Source: Tubiluchus corallicola (taxonomy: Eukaryota; Priapulida; Priapulimorpha; Priapulimorphida; Tubiluchidae). Taken from it: a stretch of 64,000 bases of DNA. Of this stretch, positions 51,297-64,000 are shown one piece after another. The notes beneath the pieces are model-generated. The model was not told where the DNA came from. It saw only the letters and a program-made list of their open reading frames with translations, and made no database searches. Location of the stretch: assembly GCA_030141605.1 (NCBI GenBank), contig JAQGDQ010000188.1, forward strand, positions 202,001-266,000, given 5' to 3'. The position numbers and the translations under genes are program-made. Numbering within the stretch: position 1 is the stretch's first letter; the number at the start of each line of letters is the position of its first letter.

Positions 51297-54200
51297 TTAC
51301 AATTCTGTACACCGTAATTCCCCTTTACTGCTTGACTTCATTATTCCAGTAGAAATTGCCGTTTCGTGAATCTGTAATGATAAAGCATAGCTGCATGTGA
51401 TTTTGGTTGCTTTATTACACACATGCCACATGCTGAAAAAATAAATTGCCCATGCTCAAGTATGATGTTGAAATTATTTAAGTCCTAATTATTTTATTTT
51501 CTAAGTTAAAGTAGGGTAATAGCAAAAATGGAGGCACTGCTTGGCAAGCTTTACCAACTCATATATAGTTTTTATAGTCTGTTGCAAATTTGCCACCACC
51601 AAGCAACCAAAAATAAGCATTGCAGAGCTTGATGACAACATCGTTGGGCGGGCAGATGACAACAAAAAGACCACTTGTGGATTGTTTCATGCTATCTCAG
51701 GCTATTTATTCTGTTCAGAGAGAAAGTATAATTTATATACATCCAAACACAGCTGACATTTCTACCAGTTCAGTATCTCGTCCTAAAGAATTATTGCTCA
51801 TAATAAAATACACTCCAGTATTGTTACAACCGTCAACATACGAAGCATGCAATGTGATAAACTAGTATAAAAATAGCAGATTTTTAATTAAAAATTTTCC
51901 ATCCCTTCAATAATAAACACTAACCTGGCGCAGCAGACATTTTACATTTGAAACTGAAGACACAAGAAGACTCGCTTGTCCTTTAAGTACCCTGATATTC
52001 CAAGCAAAGCTCTCTGATGCCTATATTAAAGTATCAGGTTTTAATCAATTTTCATAATCATAAAAGAAAAACAAAACAAAAATTTATATTTTTTGGGAAT
52101 GCAGTAGTATATACATGATAGATAAACGATAAACCCTCTAAGCAATTTTATTTGCACTGTACACCCAAAGTCTGGAAATAACAGACCAGTATTGAAGTAA
52201 ACCACAAGTACCTTAACTTGTTGCTGTGGAAAAACAGTTTTTTCTGCAGTTACCATGCTTTACCAAGGCATGTTTCATGCATAACTAGACTTCTAGAAAG
52301 TGTCTTCAACAGCCAAGATCTGTTATGGCTGCTCTGTTTATGAAATCTCAATACAGCATGACAGAGCACACAGAAAAGTTCTGAGGCCAGTAAAGTGTAG
52401 TAACTCCTTTCCACAGCAATAGTGTAATATATCATTTTTTTGTGATTCAATTTCACTCATTTAAATAAGTCCATGTGAAAAATGCAAAATTACTATCAAA
52501 ACAAAAATATAACTTCCACCTACTGCTAAATATTACTGCTATCACATATAAATACACGTGCCTTTGTAATTTTTCTTCCTTTCAAACCAGCATTGGTGCA
52601 TAAGTCATTCAGATCACTATAAGATAATAATGCCTCTTCTTCCACTGTCAGTAACTAATAAAAAATAAAACATTTAACAGTTTGATATTCATTTTGAAAG
52701 GTTCATGACGAATTCAAATCGCTACATTACATTTCAAAGTAATAATTTAATAATAAGTTACCTTCTCAGAGAGATTATTTGCATTATCACATAAATTCCT
52801 ACAAGCTTCAACCATCTGGAAGTGAAAACAAAAATCATGGCAAAATTGCTATCGTATTGGGCAGCCATTAAAAAGAATGATGATGATAAATTCATCAATT
52901 CATCGTTAACGATGATCAATTCATCAATTAATCGTTACTAGATTTCAGATCACGGATTTTTAGTCATAAATTGTGTCAGCCTTGGTTTATGTACAGTTGC
53001 GCACACTCGGCTATGAAACGCATCATGTATGCAAAACCTACAAACTATTAAATTATTTGTGAGAATTTTCTGATTATGACTTGCAATTAACTTTTAAATG
53101 TCACAATTCCATTAAAATGCCATTGTTCTTACAGAACATAAAAGCTCAGTAAAGATTTCAATTTCGTCATAAATAAGCTGACTAATTCAGGTAATCACAG
53201 GGTTAAATAACTTGTTCATTAATTACAAAGTAAAAAAATTATACTATATAGTAATTCTTACATTAGAAAACGCAACGAGTAACTTTCGTAGATGTTCCGG
53301 CACTAGTGAGGTAACTTCAATGTGAGGATACTAAAAAACATTCAAAAATACCATAAGTTTTTTTCTGTATTTTATAATAACTACACGAAGAACATATAGT
53401 TTTGACTGCTAGTCTCCTGCAGTGCGAGGAATATCTTTCTGGGATTAACTATTTATTCGTTCTTTAGGGCAATATGAAAGGTACTCTACACTTTGACATC
53501 AAAAAATGAATTCTGGTAGCATTTGAAAATAATTACTATTTGTTTCGTACATTGGTAAACGACATAAAATCAGTGAATTTGGTAAGTTGATCCAATACCT
53601 CATCTTCGACGCTAAAAACAAGTCGACCATGATCAGGAGTTGATGAAAAGCGTATGGCAAGAGATTTAAAGCACTGTTTGATATTCGCAATCCCATCCAT
53701 TCCGCACATTTCCTTGAAGCTTGTTGTAGATAAGTCAACATTCGTTCGCAACTCCTGTGCTTCCTTTAATGCTGGTGAAGCAGTCTACAAAGTACATAAA
53801 GATTCTTGTGATGTCTACAGTGCACGCAGTGTTTTTAAACAAACAGCCATATTGCAATTTAGCATCACATTTACTGAAAATTCTTAAAAAATCAAATACT
53901 TCTGAAAAAATCTTTGCACCATTCTGTAGCCACAGTGGTGTGTAAGTTACTATAAGATACGAAATAAGTACATTGTGACAAGGCTGAGCAGCCTTATACC
54001 CAAATGCATTAAGCACTTCCACGCAAAACATTAATCACTTTTTACCTTAAATAAATCATCCAGGCTTTTCACTCCTACAATTTTTAATGTATTGCCTTCC
54101 CGCAGATGCTTGCCTGAGCGTCGGGTCTGGCTTCCTCTCTTTGGCAACTTCTGCTAGAAACAAACACAAAAACAAAAGTGGAATAGTCACAAATTTTTAG

Positions 54201-57200
54201 CTAATAGTTTGCCGCACCATTTCAGTCACGTTTTGTGATGCTAAAATGTTCCAGCAAAATGTACCATTAAACAAAATGTTATTAAATAAAGCCATGCCTC
54301 CTACAGAAAACAACGTAAAAGCATGGAAATGTGTTCCAAGGGCGAAATCAATACTTAACGAATAGAAATCAAGTGATATGGATGTACTTATTGTAAATTT
54401 TTAATGTTATTGCAGCAGTTTGACAGATTACTGGCACTCTGATTTTTGTAGGCACAGCTATTTTGACAAGATTCCAATTTCAATTTTGCTTTGTTTGAAT
54501 TGCTGGCTAAGTTAACCGAACACCTCTGTTGCATGTTTTATATGTTGTCTTTACATTTAACGGAATTAAGGAAGCTGACCCTTTGTCTCTCACACTCCAA
54601 CTCTCTCTCTCTCTCCCCTCTCCCCCCCTCTCTCTCTCTCCTTCCTCTTTCTCCCTCATCTACCTCTCTTTTTCACTCTCTGCATGCGTGCGTGTGTCTT
54701 AAAAACGTAAAACCATTCAATTTTGCTTTCAATCTGATAAATGAAATAAGAGTCATCAAATCAGAAAAGCTGTCAAATGTTCAATGCCATGAAAATGAAA
54801 AGTTGCTAAACGCAGCGGCGGATTATGATTTTATGGGCCTTAGGCTTGAGCTTGGAACGGGCCTTTTAAATGTTGCTACACTGCTGAGCTGACGTGTTTT
54901 TGTGGAGACTGAAAAAAATTCGGAAATTTTGAACTTAAACTTAAACTGTGTAAACGTGAATTGTGTAAACTTAAATTGTGTAAACTTGAATTATGTAAAC
55001 TTAAATTGTGTAAACTTGATTTGTGTAAACCCGATTTGAAATATAGTGACTGACTGACTGAAAAAAAAACTTTTTTCTATATTTTATTTTGGCGGGCCCC
55101 TTGCTCTTTTGTCAATTTATTTTTTTTTACAAAAAAAAATTTTCGTTTTATTTTGCCGGGCCCCTTTTGATCCCGGGCCTTAGGCTTCAGCCTATTCAGC
55201 CTATAGGGCTATCCGCTGCAGGCTAAACGTGTGGTTTATTAAGCAAAAAATACAGAAAAAATTTAATAGTCTGATTTATAAGATAAACATTATGCCATTT
55301 CCAATTTGGTAAAATTGACAAAATGAAATACAAGTTATACAAAAAGTTTGAGTCAATTTAAGAAACAAACACAAAATGATACATGTCCACAGTCTTTTGA
55401 CGACTAAAGCATTATCAAACAAGTTCGAATATGAACTTTTTCAGTTACCATATTCAATGTTTTCATCGCACATAGAAAAAATGCATTTTCACAGAAAAGT
55501 AAACAAACCAAAAACATTTTTTACTTACTTCTCCTTCCATAGTGTTTGTTATAGCAACGTGGACAAACAACGTTGTGTTATCTAGTAATTCACCTGTATT
55601 TGTCAACAGTCGGATGTGTCGATAACCTGCAAAACAAAACACATAAATTAATTAATGACAAGTAAAAAATGGACATAAGGGAAAAGTTTCAAATGACATT
55701 TGCACAATATCGATCTTTGCCACCTTATAGTGTGAACACTCTTTGATAACTTGCTATGTTTGTCCATTTCCATGAAATGTTGAAACGATGCCCACAAGGT
55801 AGTGGCGAGTCACCTAAAGGCATAGGCAACTTCAAATATTGATAATATACAACATACCAGGCTTCAAACATGAGAACGGTATTGAATACTGGCCAATGAA
55901 GTCATCTCCTATGTATTCGTCGTCTAATACCACAAATCGCACCAGTGCTAATTCTGGCAGGTTGATCAAAAATTCAAAGCTTTCATCATATAACCTATTA
56001 TAATCTGAAAAATTATAACCTATTATAATCTGAACGTGTAAACAGAATCTGATATAGCTTTTAAACTTGTAAAAAGGTTAATCACCTGCAGGTATTAGAG
56101 TGACAACAGGTCTATCGATGCTACACAAAATGAAATTACTCAGTACTAGCAAATAATTTAATTTTGATTTACTGCACCTTTTTAAAATACATAAAGATGA
56201 TTGGCAAATAATGTATAAGTTAGTAAGTAAAACGCAAACTTCATAAAACATGTCTTACTGTTATTTGCCACTGTTTTCGTTCTACTTTCCGCACAATCAG
56301 ATGAGATTCCAAAAATTTGGATCATGACATAAGGATCAATGACATCACCTTTTGCTCCCGATCCTTTTGGCTTAGGAAATTCTTGTCCACTTATGATCTG
56401 CAAGAAGTTCCGTCTTATTATTCATCTACGAAAACATAACTAGAAATTTAAAGAGATATTAAAACCAAATAGTCTGCTTGGATGCTTTACGTGGCCTGTG
56501 TGTAAATTTTAAGGATTTATACTTGTGTTGCCGAAGCAACATTCCGTGACCACTCCACAAATCTCTATGCACTAATATAATATAACTACTTTACCCAAAT
56601 CTAAAGATCTTTAATCGCAACTTCATGACATTTGTCTTAAACTAGGAATTATGACAGACTGACACCAACATGTGATCAATGTACAAATATCAACTCAAAT
56701 TCTGACAAATTTTTGTTTGAAGCTACAACTTTAGTTATAACAGGTATCTACTTATCAATTCTAAAAGTTCAAGAGATTTTACTAAATACTGGTATTCGAC
56801 AAAACTAGTTTAATAACAACACATAGTTTAATTTATCTTCTCAATTTAGGTGTAACAAGAACTGTACAGAAGTGGTGATGAATGCCCTAACGTAACAGGT
56901 TTCTCTGTCAATTTTACTAGCTTCAGAATGGTAACCTGCCCTATACTGCAATTAATTTGATTTTCTTACCCTATTCTCGTACCAGGCTGTTAAATTTATC
57001 AGCACATATAACTAGCCGTGCACCTAATTATATAATGAAGAATCAGCAATCACGGTTGACTACACAAGTTCGTTAACGCAACGTTATTTCTGCTAAGCAG
57101 ACAGAACTGACTATTTGCATGACAAACAGAAAGTATGCTGTACATACTGCAATACATGATTATGCTCAAAAAGCAGGTTAAAAATGGTCTTCCTAGCTTG

Positions 57201-60200
57201 GTTTGCAAGAATTATATTACATTGTAAATTTATTAGCAGCACTTACTTTGACGTGCAAAGTTTGGGGTGATATCCCAGGTAATGATCCTTTCGTGTTGGC
57301 ACTAAAATAAGATATTTCTTCGCGCATGATAGCAGGCTTTAACACGAAGCCACAGCCACCATTTTGAAGAAAAAATCCAGTATTCAAGTCCATCATAAGA
57401 CCCGGGGTCTGGTGATTTAAGGCAACTAAATAACAATTTAAAATTACTGTTTTTATTGAAGAAATATTAAAATTAAATCTGCCAAAATTCATATTAACCT
57501 GGCAAGCATAAAAACTCCTATCTAATACCTTCCTTATCAAAACAGACTGGTATATATCCACAACTTGAGTTATTCCTTGGGTTAAATTACTTTAGAGACA
57601 GACAAGCCTCTCACATTGTTACAATAACAAACTAATAAAAGTTTAATTATAAAATAATAAAATGGTACAGATTTTTACTATTCTGCCTTTTATTTCAACT
57701 TTATAAAAAATTGAAACTGAATGGTAAAAACTTATAGTATTACATGAATAATAATAAAAACATTTAAGAGGCAAAAAGACAAACAAAATTAACATGGTCA
57801 CCTTTGGTCTAACTGAACTAAACAAACACAGTCAAAATAAATATTTGCCTGAATTAATTTTATTTGCATTCCACTTGCATATCAAATTAAATGAATTTAT
57901 TTAATGCAGAGTGAAAGTTTTCCACCGAGTAAAAAAAACAGTAAAATCGCTGCGGCTGAATGTTTCTTTTTTGTCCTAACAACAGATATGGTAGTTATTT
58001 TTTGGTAACTGTACTTGTAATTAAGTTATTAACACTTACATGGTTTATCTACATTTTCTGCCACTGACTATTATGTCATAATTCACAAATTCTAACAAAT
58101 CACTAATTACGACTTGAAAATCCCTGCCTACATGATAAAAACTTCTCACCCATACTGCACCCACAGTTCCACATGTCCTGAGGGTTAAAATTACTAGAAT
58201 CCACTCGATTTTTGTTCGGATGTACTCTGGTGAGAAACTTCTTATTATAATTGACGAAATCTTCTGGGCAAGCATGAGAGAGTTTCGATGCAGCAGATTC
58301 ACTTAAAGTGCACGACTCCCAGAAATGCTCTGTGCAAACAGAAAACAGCTCATGTTTGAACAACTGCAGAAATGGCAGCAAAGAAACAGAACATTTTAAT
58401 GTATTAAAGCAAATAGTTTTTTCCATCTAAAAGCATGATTACTCACGGCAGTTGAGTGCTGTTTGAAAATCTTCGAAACGAACAACCTTACAATAGTTCA
58501 CCAGGTCTGATAATTCTTTGCATAGCTTATGACGTTTTATTGATTCCTAAAAACAAAAAAATGTTTAAATTATCAAAATTACCAGCTAAGGCTAAATGGC
58601 TTCCCAATTTCATGGTATTAATCAAGACTATGACTATTATATTACTATCACTACTGTAAGCAAGAACATTTAGAATGAAGAGGTAAAAATAATCTAAACA
58701 AAATAATTTATAAAACCCTACAAAAATTGTTATTTAATCGATCAATATAAAGATACCTGTTTCATATAATAATTATTCAATTTATTACATTATATTACAG
58801 TATCCTTCCGCTTGCATTATATTAAGCTTAATCAAACTTGAAAAATGAAAATTTGAGCACTAATATTTCTGCAAAATAATATGAGGTTACTCGCAAGCTA
58901 CTTTAGATAGGAACAAGTAACTGTCAAATAAGCACTGCAGAGGCTAATACATTATAACTAATTGCCGTGTCCATCAGTAGTCGACCGAGAAAAATCTGTA
59001 TTCGATTTGTCTAAGTAATGCATTACCAGAACGTTTATATTGTACAGTAATCAATACCTGCACCATTTGGTTAAAGGCCGGGAATGCTTGCAGCAATTTA
59101 ATTTCTGGTTCTGGTCAGTCAGTCAATCAATAGAGTTCATTTGAAGTGAGGAACGTATTTATTAATTAAGCACAGTCAAATTAGTTTCTACTTTTAATGC
59201 CACAGAGTAGATATTTAAAAATTTACACAATAATTCCAAACACTATAGTTTGTGATAATACAGTGTGGTACAATATGGTATGGCATGGCGTAATAAATAA
59301 TCATTGCAGAAAAAACAACTTTCTATAAAATAATGTTCAATTGCAAATTAAGTCCATTTTTCGGAAGTGATTTAAAAAAGAAATTTCCAAATGTCTTCCA
59401 CTGGCGCTTACTTCATCACAAAGAAACAACAGACGACGAAAAATTTCTCACTGGTACTAGCAAAAATGCATCGTAGAATAATGCAGAAGAACAAATGTGC
59501 ATAGAATAATAAAGCTGCCTATAGTCGATGTTATTTCATATAGATGCTGCCTATAGATCAACAATGCTGTATGTTATTTCATTACGTAAAAAAATGCTTT
59601 TAGTCTCCTTACCTCAACAATCATTTATCGAACCATTTAACAAAACAAAACTAAATGTTGGATCAATACTATATCCTACTTGTTGAATGAGACCAAGGTC
59701 TCATATTAGTGTTATTTCCTGCACAAAAAGTCATTTATTTTATCTAAATCACTGGAAAGTAAATCCTAATGTACCATTGGCACAGTTAATTAACTGTCTG
59801 ATAATCCCTGAAATACAATTAGCAAGATTGTAACTGCAGTGGCAAAACGGAAAGACTGGCAGATCTGGTCAAGTAAACTCTAGTTTCTATAAATGACAGT
59901 TTTTCATATGACATTCAAACATCACTATTGAGCAACTTGGAAAGCCAAGCCATATACTGTTTCCACTTCTATCTGATTATAAAAAGCAAAGAAAAGCATT
60001 CAGCAAAACAATCATAATTGACAGTTTCACTAAAATTTCTGCACACAACTGTAGCAATTTTACCCATTTGGAAAACAACTTAAACCAGGAAATCAATAAC
60101 CTGCTCTAGATTGCGTAAATGTTAAAATCTAACTTCAAAGTAACGTCTAAAAGTCAAAAAGGGTGAATTTACTAGTATAATACATAAATCAGCCGTTTTG

Positions 60201-63200
60201 TACAATATAAGAATAACTTACTTCAGCAAAAAGTGTTTTGGTAGACAACCCTAAATCAGTCACTAACATAGTAACTCAAATTGAACAGATTATATAACAC
60301 GCAAATACGATAACGAGTTATTACGATAGTACTGGCCAATTACCAGAGAATTTCACAAATTCGACAATCATTACACAATGCACCATAATAATAGTAATTA
60401 TTGCAAACTGTTTGCTTGTTATTACAATATCAGAAGAGTGTTCTAAAGGTAGGTGTAATGTTACATTACCCTGCGATTGCTGTGGTAGTTGGATTGCTTC
60501 CTATGCATGCTTTCAGAACTATCGTCATCATCAGAAACTTCGCCTTCTTCATTATTTTGAAAGTTTGCATCCAGCTTTTTTGACTATAATAATGAAAAAC
60601 ATGATACATGGTCATCAAAAATAATGTATATAATTGTTATTGACACGGTAGAAGTTTTGAAGTCAAAACTACAGATTTTATCATTCATTTTCAAAGAAAA
60701 TTTAACTATGTGACCATGTCTCACTATTTCATAGTTCGAATTTGCTACAGTAAAATGTTTGTTAACTAAAATTTAAATGTCAGTGATAATGCAAGTACTA
60801 GCAGCAATAGAAATTCAAATAAGAATTGAAATGCATTTCAAACTGTCTTGATAATTTGCTTCTGTATTCAGACTTACTCTGACTAGAATTTTCCGCTTAA
60901 AGAACTCTGGTGCTGGAAGCCCGTTTAGAGATTTATCTACGGGCCGAGCATACAGCTTATCACCCAAGACCTTTTTCATGATCTGCACAACGACTCTCTG
61001 CTGAGAAATACTGCAGTGGTTCTCCACAACCAAGAACAAGGGATACCTGATAAACAAAACAGTTTAACAACATTCTACACCTGAATTGTGTTTCAATATT
61101 GGAAGCTTTTGCAAACAGAGATAAAAATGCCTAAATAATATAAAAAAAATACTAGTAAGAAGTCTCAAGTACATTGATTATTAATACTACCTGTGACAAT
61201 GTACCCTAAATGCTACAGACATTTCGGGAATGGCACAGAAGACTGCTTATTTTACAATGCAGTAGGAGTAATTACTTACTCTGAAACAGAAAAGGCATAT
61301 TCATTTACGATCTCCATAACAGATTTGAACGAGATTTTTGATGTGAGAGTATGTCCATGGAATACAACTGGATCATCATTAGCACCGTCCCATAAATGCA
61401 CTGAAATCCACAAGGCACAATAACAAACTTAATTGTCACTAGAAGTCACAAGTTTTACAAAGTTTTGCTTACTTTGTATGTTGCTTGGGGCTAGTGGATA
61501 AAGCTATAAACAAACATTAATTTTCTTCGGGAATTGCTCGCAGAACTGACAAAGCCTTAGCCCAGCTAAGTGACGTCTTGATATAACATGTCAACAAAAA
61601 AGAGAGTTTTTCAGCTTACATGAAGACTAAATCGATACTGACATTTGGTAAATTCTTCTAAGTCATTTTAGATGTGCTACGCTGCCCCATTAAAGGCAAG
61701 AAGCCCCTCAAGGCTAAAATGCTAAATGGCATGCTTGGAGAAAATTCCATGGTATAAAGAATGCAGTACTTCATTTGAATGCACGATGATTTTACACGTT
61801 CACAACAGAAAAAGATCCGTCAAGGTCAATAATATTTCTTTACTCACTGGTTTAACCACTAAAGTGAAACAATACAATTACTGGAAAACTCCAACGAGCC
61901 TGATGGATAATTTAATTTATCCTCTCTTAAGGAATTCTGAGCAAATGTTGAAAGAGTAAGCGAGAAGCTAAATAGAGAAATCTACAAGACATACACTTTT
62001 CTTGAAAGTACCTGAAACATAAATGTGTAACATTAACCTGAAAGACTATATGACTTAGTAAATAAATACACCAAAGTAAATAGACCGAGTTTAAGAAACA
62101 TTCTCATTTACAATAAATGCAACGAGGACCATGGTCAGAATTAGTTTTCGAATTTAATGTGACAAGTATCATCTCTAATCTCTACACAAAGAATTGAAGT
62201 CACTAGAGGGATACATTTAATAAGGTTTCTTCTAGGCTTAGCTTAGCAATCCCGGTCCTAACTGTGAGCATATTTTGCATGGAATTATATATAAATTATC
62301 AACATACATTGTGCAGCATCAATTGCCCACAATCACCATGGACGCTCGTCCATACTAATCTACAAACTTTTAGTTAGAACCCTAGAAGAACAAATGCTAA
62401 CTATCAAAATTCTAAGCATCACCATCATGCAACCACACACCAAAGTTAAATAAATGCATCTCATACTGGTCGGCAAGGATACTCATTAAAAAAACTAACA
62501 TCGTTTTCCACTAGTTCAGAGTCCGACCATTAAATGTCACAGCGGCATCTAACGCAAATAATTTTTAATGGGCAGCGACATCAAGCTGCCTTAAAGGCAT
62601 TGTTTGTCAAGCAAGCCAGCTGTGCACAGTGAGAAAGAATAGGACATTCAGCTGCCGAACGATGCTGAAGCATTATTTGAGGAGCACTGCGTATTGACAG
62701 GAGGCAATTACATTTACTGACACGGCAGAAAATTTCACAGTAAATATTTTGCCGCTCGAAAAACATTTGCACTCCACTTAATACGCATGACTGGCGTTAC
62801 CTAATCATGTTAAGTTTTCTCACAATATCGTATCACTCAGTTAAACTGAAGTACGTCTTTTAGGAGGCAATATACGTAATAACAACTACAATTTACCACT
62901 ATTATGAGATGTACAATTACATTACAAGTAGCTAAAATGCGAAAATTCTCTCAAATGTTTCCAGCATTTCTGTAATAATTAGCTGCGTCAAGATTGCCAG
63001 ATTTTGTAATTAAACATGCAATGTTGTAAAGACACTATGAAAGTTAAGTTCACCTTGAAAACGAAAAAACAGAAAATACATTTTATCTTTCATTAAAGAA
63101 ATACAAGGTAGAGAAGCTTTTGTTGTAATGTGAATAGGCAGATCAATGACTTGCTTCACAGTTGTAGAAAATTTGCTATATTCATTGATGCAGTGAATGA

Positions 63201-63856
63201 ACAAACAAAAATCTGCCTGCAATTGTTATCAGACCCATGCTGCGTGCAGGCGAATTATCCGTGATAAATTTAGAGTGCACAAATGATCCTAAAAACTACG
63301 TGATTTTTACAATGATTTATGACTAAAAAAACATAATATCTCAATTTATTTAGTAAGAACTACAGGAGAGTGACGTAGAAGTTTAGAGCCTAATTCACAA
63401 TCCAATGAGGCACCTACAAGGAATTTAAGGGGTTAAAACAAAGCGTATGTTAACCAAGAGACTAAACAGACAAGACTAGATTAATGGTGATTCCTGCTCT
63501 TACTCCATTCTTTTATGCCAAGCAAAATAAAAAGTCCGCTAAATGTATATAATTACATGAATTATGTGTATGAATACGTATGAGCACATATGTCTACATG
63601 TGCATACAAGCATACGTGTACAGATTTAGGGAACAATAAATAACATAATTTACCCTACAATCAAATATCAAGATTCTCCTCTATCAATACTAGCATCGCA
63701 ACAACAGACTTTACATTTTAACTTGTATTTTACAAAGAATAATGTCTTACTAAAATGACTAATTACTCACTTTCTATGCACCGGCAGCCACTCTGTAAAG
63801 CCCGAATATACCCTTCTACGCCTGCAGGTCCCTTTAGCTGGTCCTCTAACAAAAAC
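51297..63856 (-). CDS. inactive-type phospholipase C-like protein (PRIP/PLCL), partial; N-terminus beyond the right edge
   Basis: Orthologue of vertebrate PLCL1/2, phosphoinositide- and IP3-binding proteins. Exons in order: 63771-63856, 61280-61400, 60878-61046, 60470-60583, 58447-58546, 58150-58329, 57247-57425, 56259-56397, 55858-56004, 55529-55626, 54046-54153, 53599-53784, 53262-53330, 52762-52815, 52558-52654, 51925-52013, 51297-51371 (stop TAA); 669 residues. X domain: [54 protein letters not shown]. An acidic X-Y linker (SDDDDSSES) follows. Y domain: [45 protein letters not shown]-like [11 protein letters not shown]2 domain: [39 protein letters not shown]. The C-terminal coiled region includes [16 protein letters not shown] and IHETAISTG. 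Family membership rests on the Y-C2 region and this C-terminal extension, both distinctive of PLCL. The PH and EF-hand parts are outside the window. Confidence 0.95.
54399..54670 (+). repeat. dispersed 205-bp repeat ending in an imperfect (TC)n tract, copy 2
   Basis: Second copy of the 36,884 repeat in a PLC-like gene intron, same orientation. It again continues into a TC-rich tract, here interrupted by C runs. Confidence 0.85.
54813..55221. mobile_element. hAT-type MITE (409 bp) in a PLC-like gene intron
   Basis: Starts CAGCGGCGGATTATG and ends CTATCCGCTGCAG, with imperfect inverted repeats. It is flanked by a perfect 8-bp duplication GCTAAACG (54,805-54,812 and 55,222-55,229). The interior has tandem 15-bp units of the GTGTAAACTTAAATT type and paired GGGCCTTAGGCTT/GCGGGCCCC blocks. 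Confidence 0.9.
55980..56028 (-). repeat. 25-bp tandem duplication spanning a 3' splice site
   Basis: On the minus strand, CAGATTATAATAGGTTATA occurs twice, 25 bp apart, at the start of exon 55858-56004. Both copies carry a CAG acceptor. Only the inner one (exon start 56,004) keeps the frame; use of the outer one reaches TAA after a few codons. Confidence 0.85.
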
Positions 63857-64000
63857 CTAAACACAATTGCTCTTGTTATTACAAAAAATGAGAAAGCCAT
63901 TATCTTAAATTATTGAGTCACTATGAGATTCATGAGTAGAGCAAAACCTTCCTCAAAACTCCATTTAGCGACAATTCATTTTCAACAATGGTAAAGTTTG

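Noticed and set aside
52520-52560. Possible C-terminus of the PLC-like protein by read-through of exon 52558-52654 to a stop
   Set aside because: Splicing at GTGTAT to exons 51925-52013 and 51297-51371 restores clear family sequence ([21 protein letters not shown]), so the read-through stop is intronic.
63940-64000. Open stretch at the right edge that might hold the next upstream PLC-like exon
   Set aside because: It lacks the expected SSHN motif and a convincing donor in the required phase. The missing exon is probably beyond the window.

Overview
This is an AT-rich, intron-rich animal nuclear sequence. All multi-exon genes use GT-AG introns of roughly 0.2-4 kb, and orthologues of animal genes can be read exon by exon. 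The gene set (NALCN, an E2F1/2/3-type factor, PNP, DNAJB11/ERdj3, a PLC-like protein of the PRIP/PLCL type) together with many hAT-like and pogo-like short DNA transposons points to an invertebrate metazoan. I cannot name the phylum.

Layout. 1-14,512 (minus): 5' half of the sodium-leak channel gene NALCN, running off the left edge. 14.5-20.1 kb: intergenic, repeat-bearing. 20,078-21,268 (minus): E2F with an intronless coding sequence, probably preceded by a 3.7-kb 5'-UTR intron that starts near 24,951 next to perfect E2F-type sites. 25-30 kb: intergenic, with a 685-bp terminal-inverted-repeat element. 30.3-33.4 kb (plus): purine nucleoside phosphorylase. 33.4-38.9 kb: intergenic with repeats. 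38,966-47,304 (plus): DNAJB11, nine exons, complete. 47.3-51.3 kb: convergent intergenic space. 51,297-63,856 (minus): PLC-like gene from the catalytic X domain to the stop, with its N-terminus beyond the right edge.

The most striking observation is in NALCN. Three tandem, homologous, phase-0/phase-0 exons (5829-5966, 5051-5191, 3959-4135) each encode the domain II pore loop and the start of S6, as a mutually exclusive cassette. Unlike the Glu/Lys switch reported for some invertebrate NALCN genes, all three keep the filter glutamate and differ after the filter and in S6. A further in-frame 93-nt exon candidate lies in the domain I S2-S3 linker.

The PLC-like gene is the second point of interest. 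It belongs to the family whose vertebrate members are pseudo-enzymes, yet this copy keeps the second catalytic histidine and one calcium-ligand glutamate while another calcium ligand and the substrate arginine are replaced.

The five genes are functionally unrelated (membrane excitability, cell-cycle transcription, purine salvage, ER folding, phosphoinositide binding). I see no operon or cluster logic. Exons were found by eye from splice sites, phase and recalled family sequences; no searches were run.
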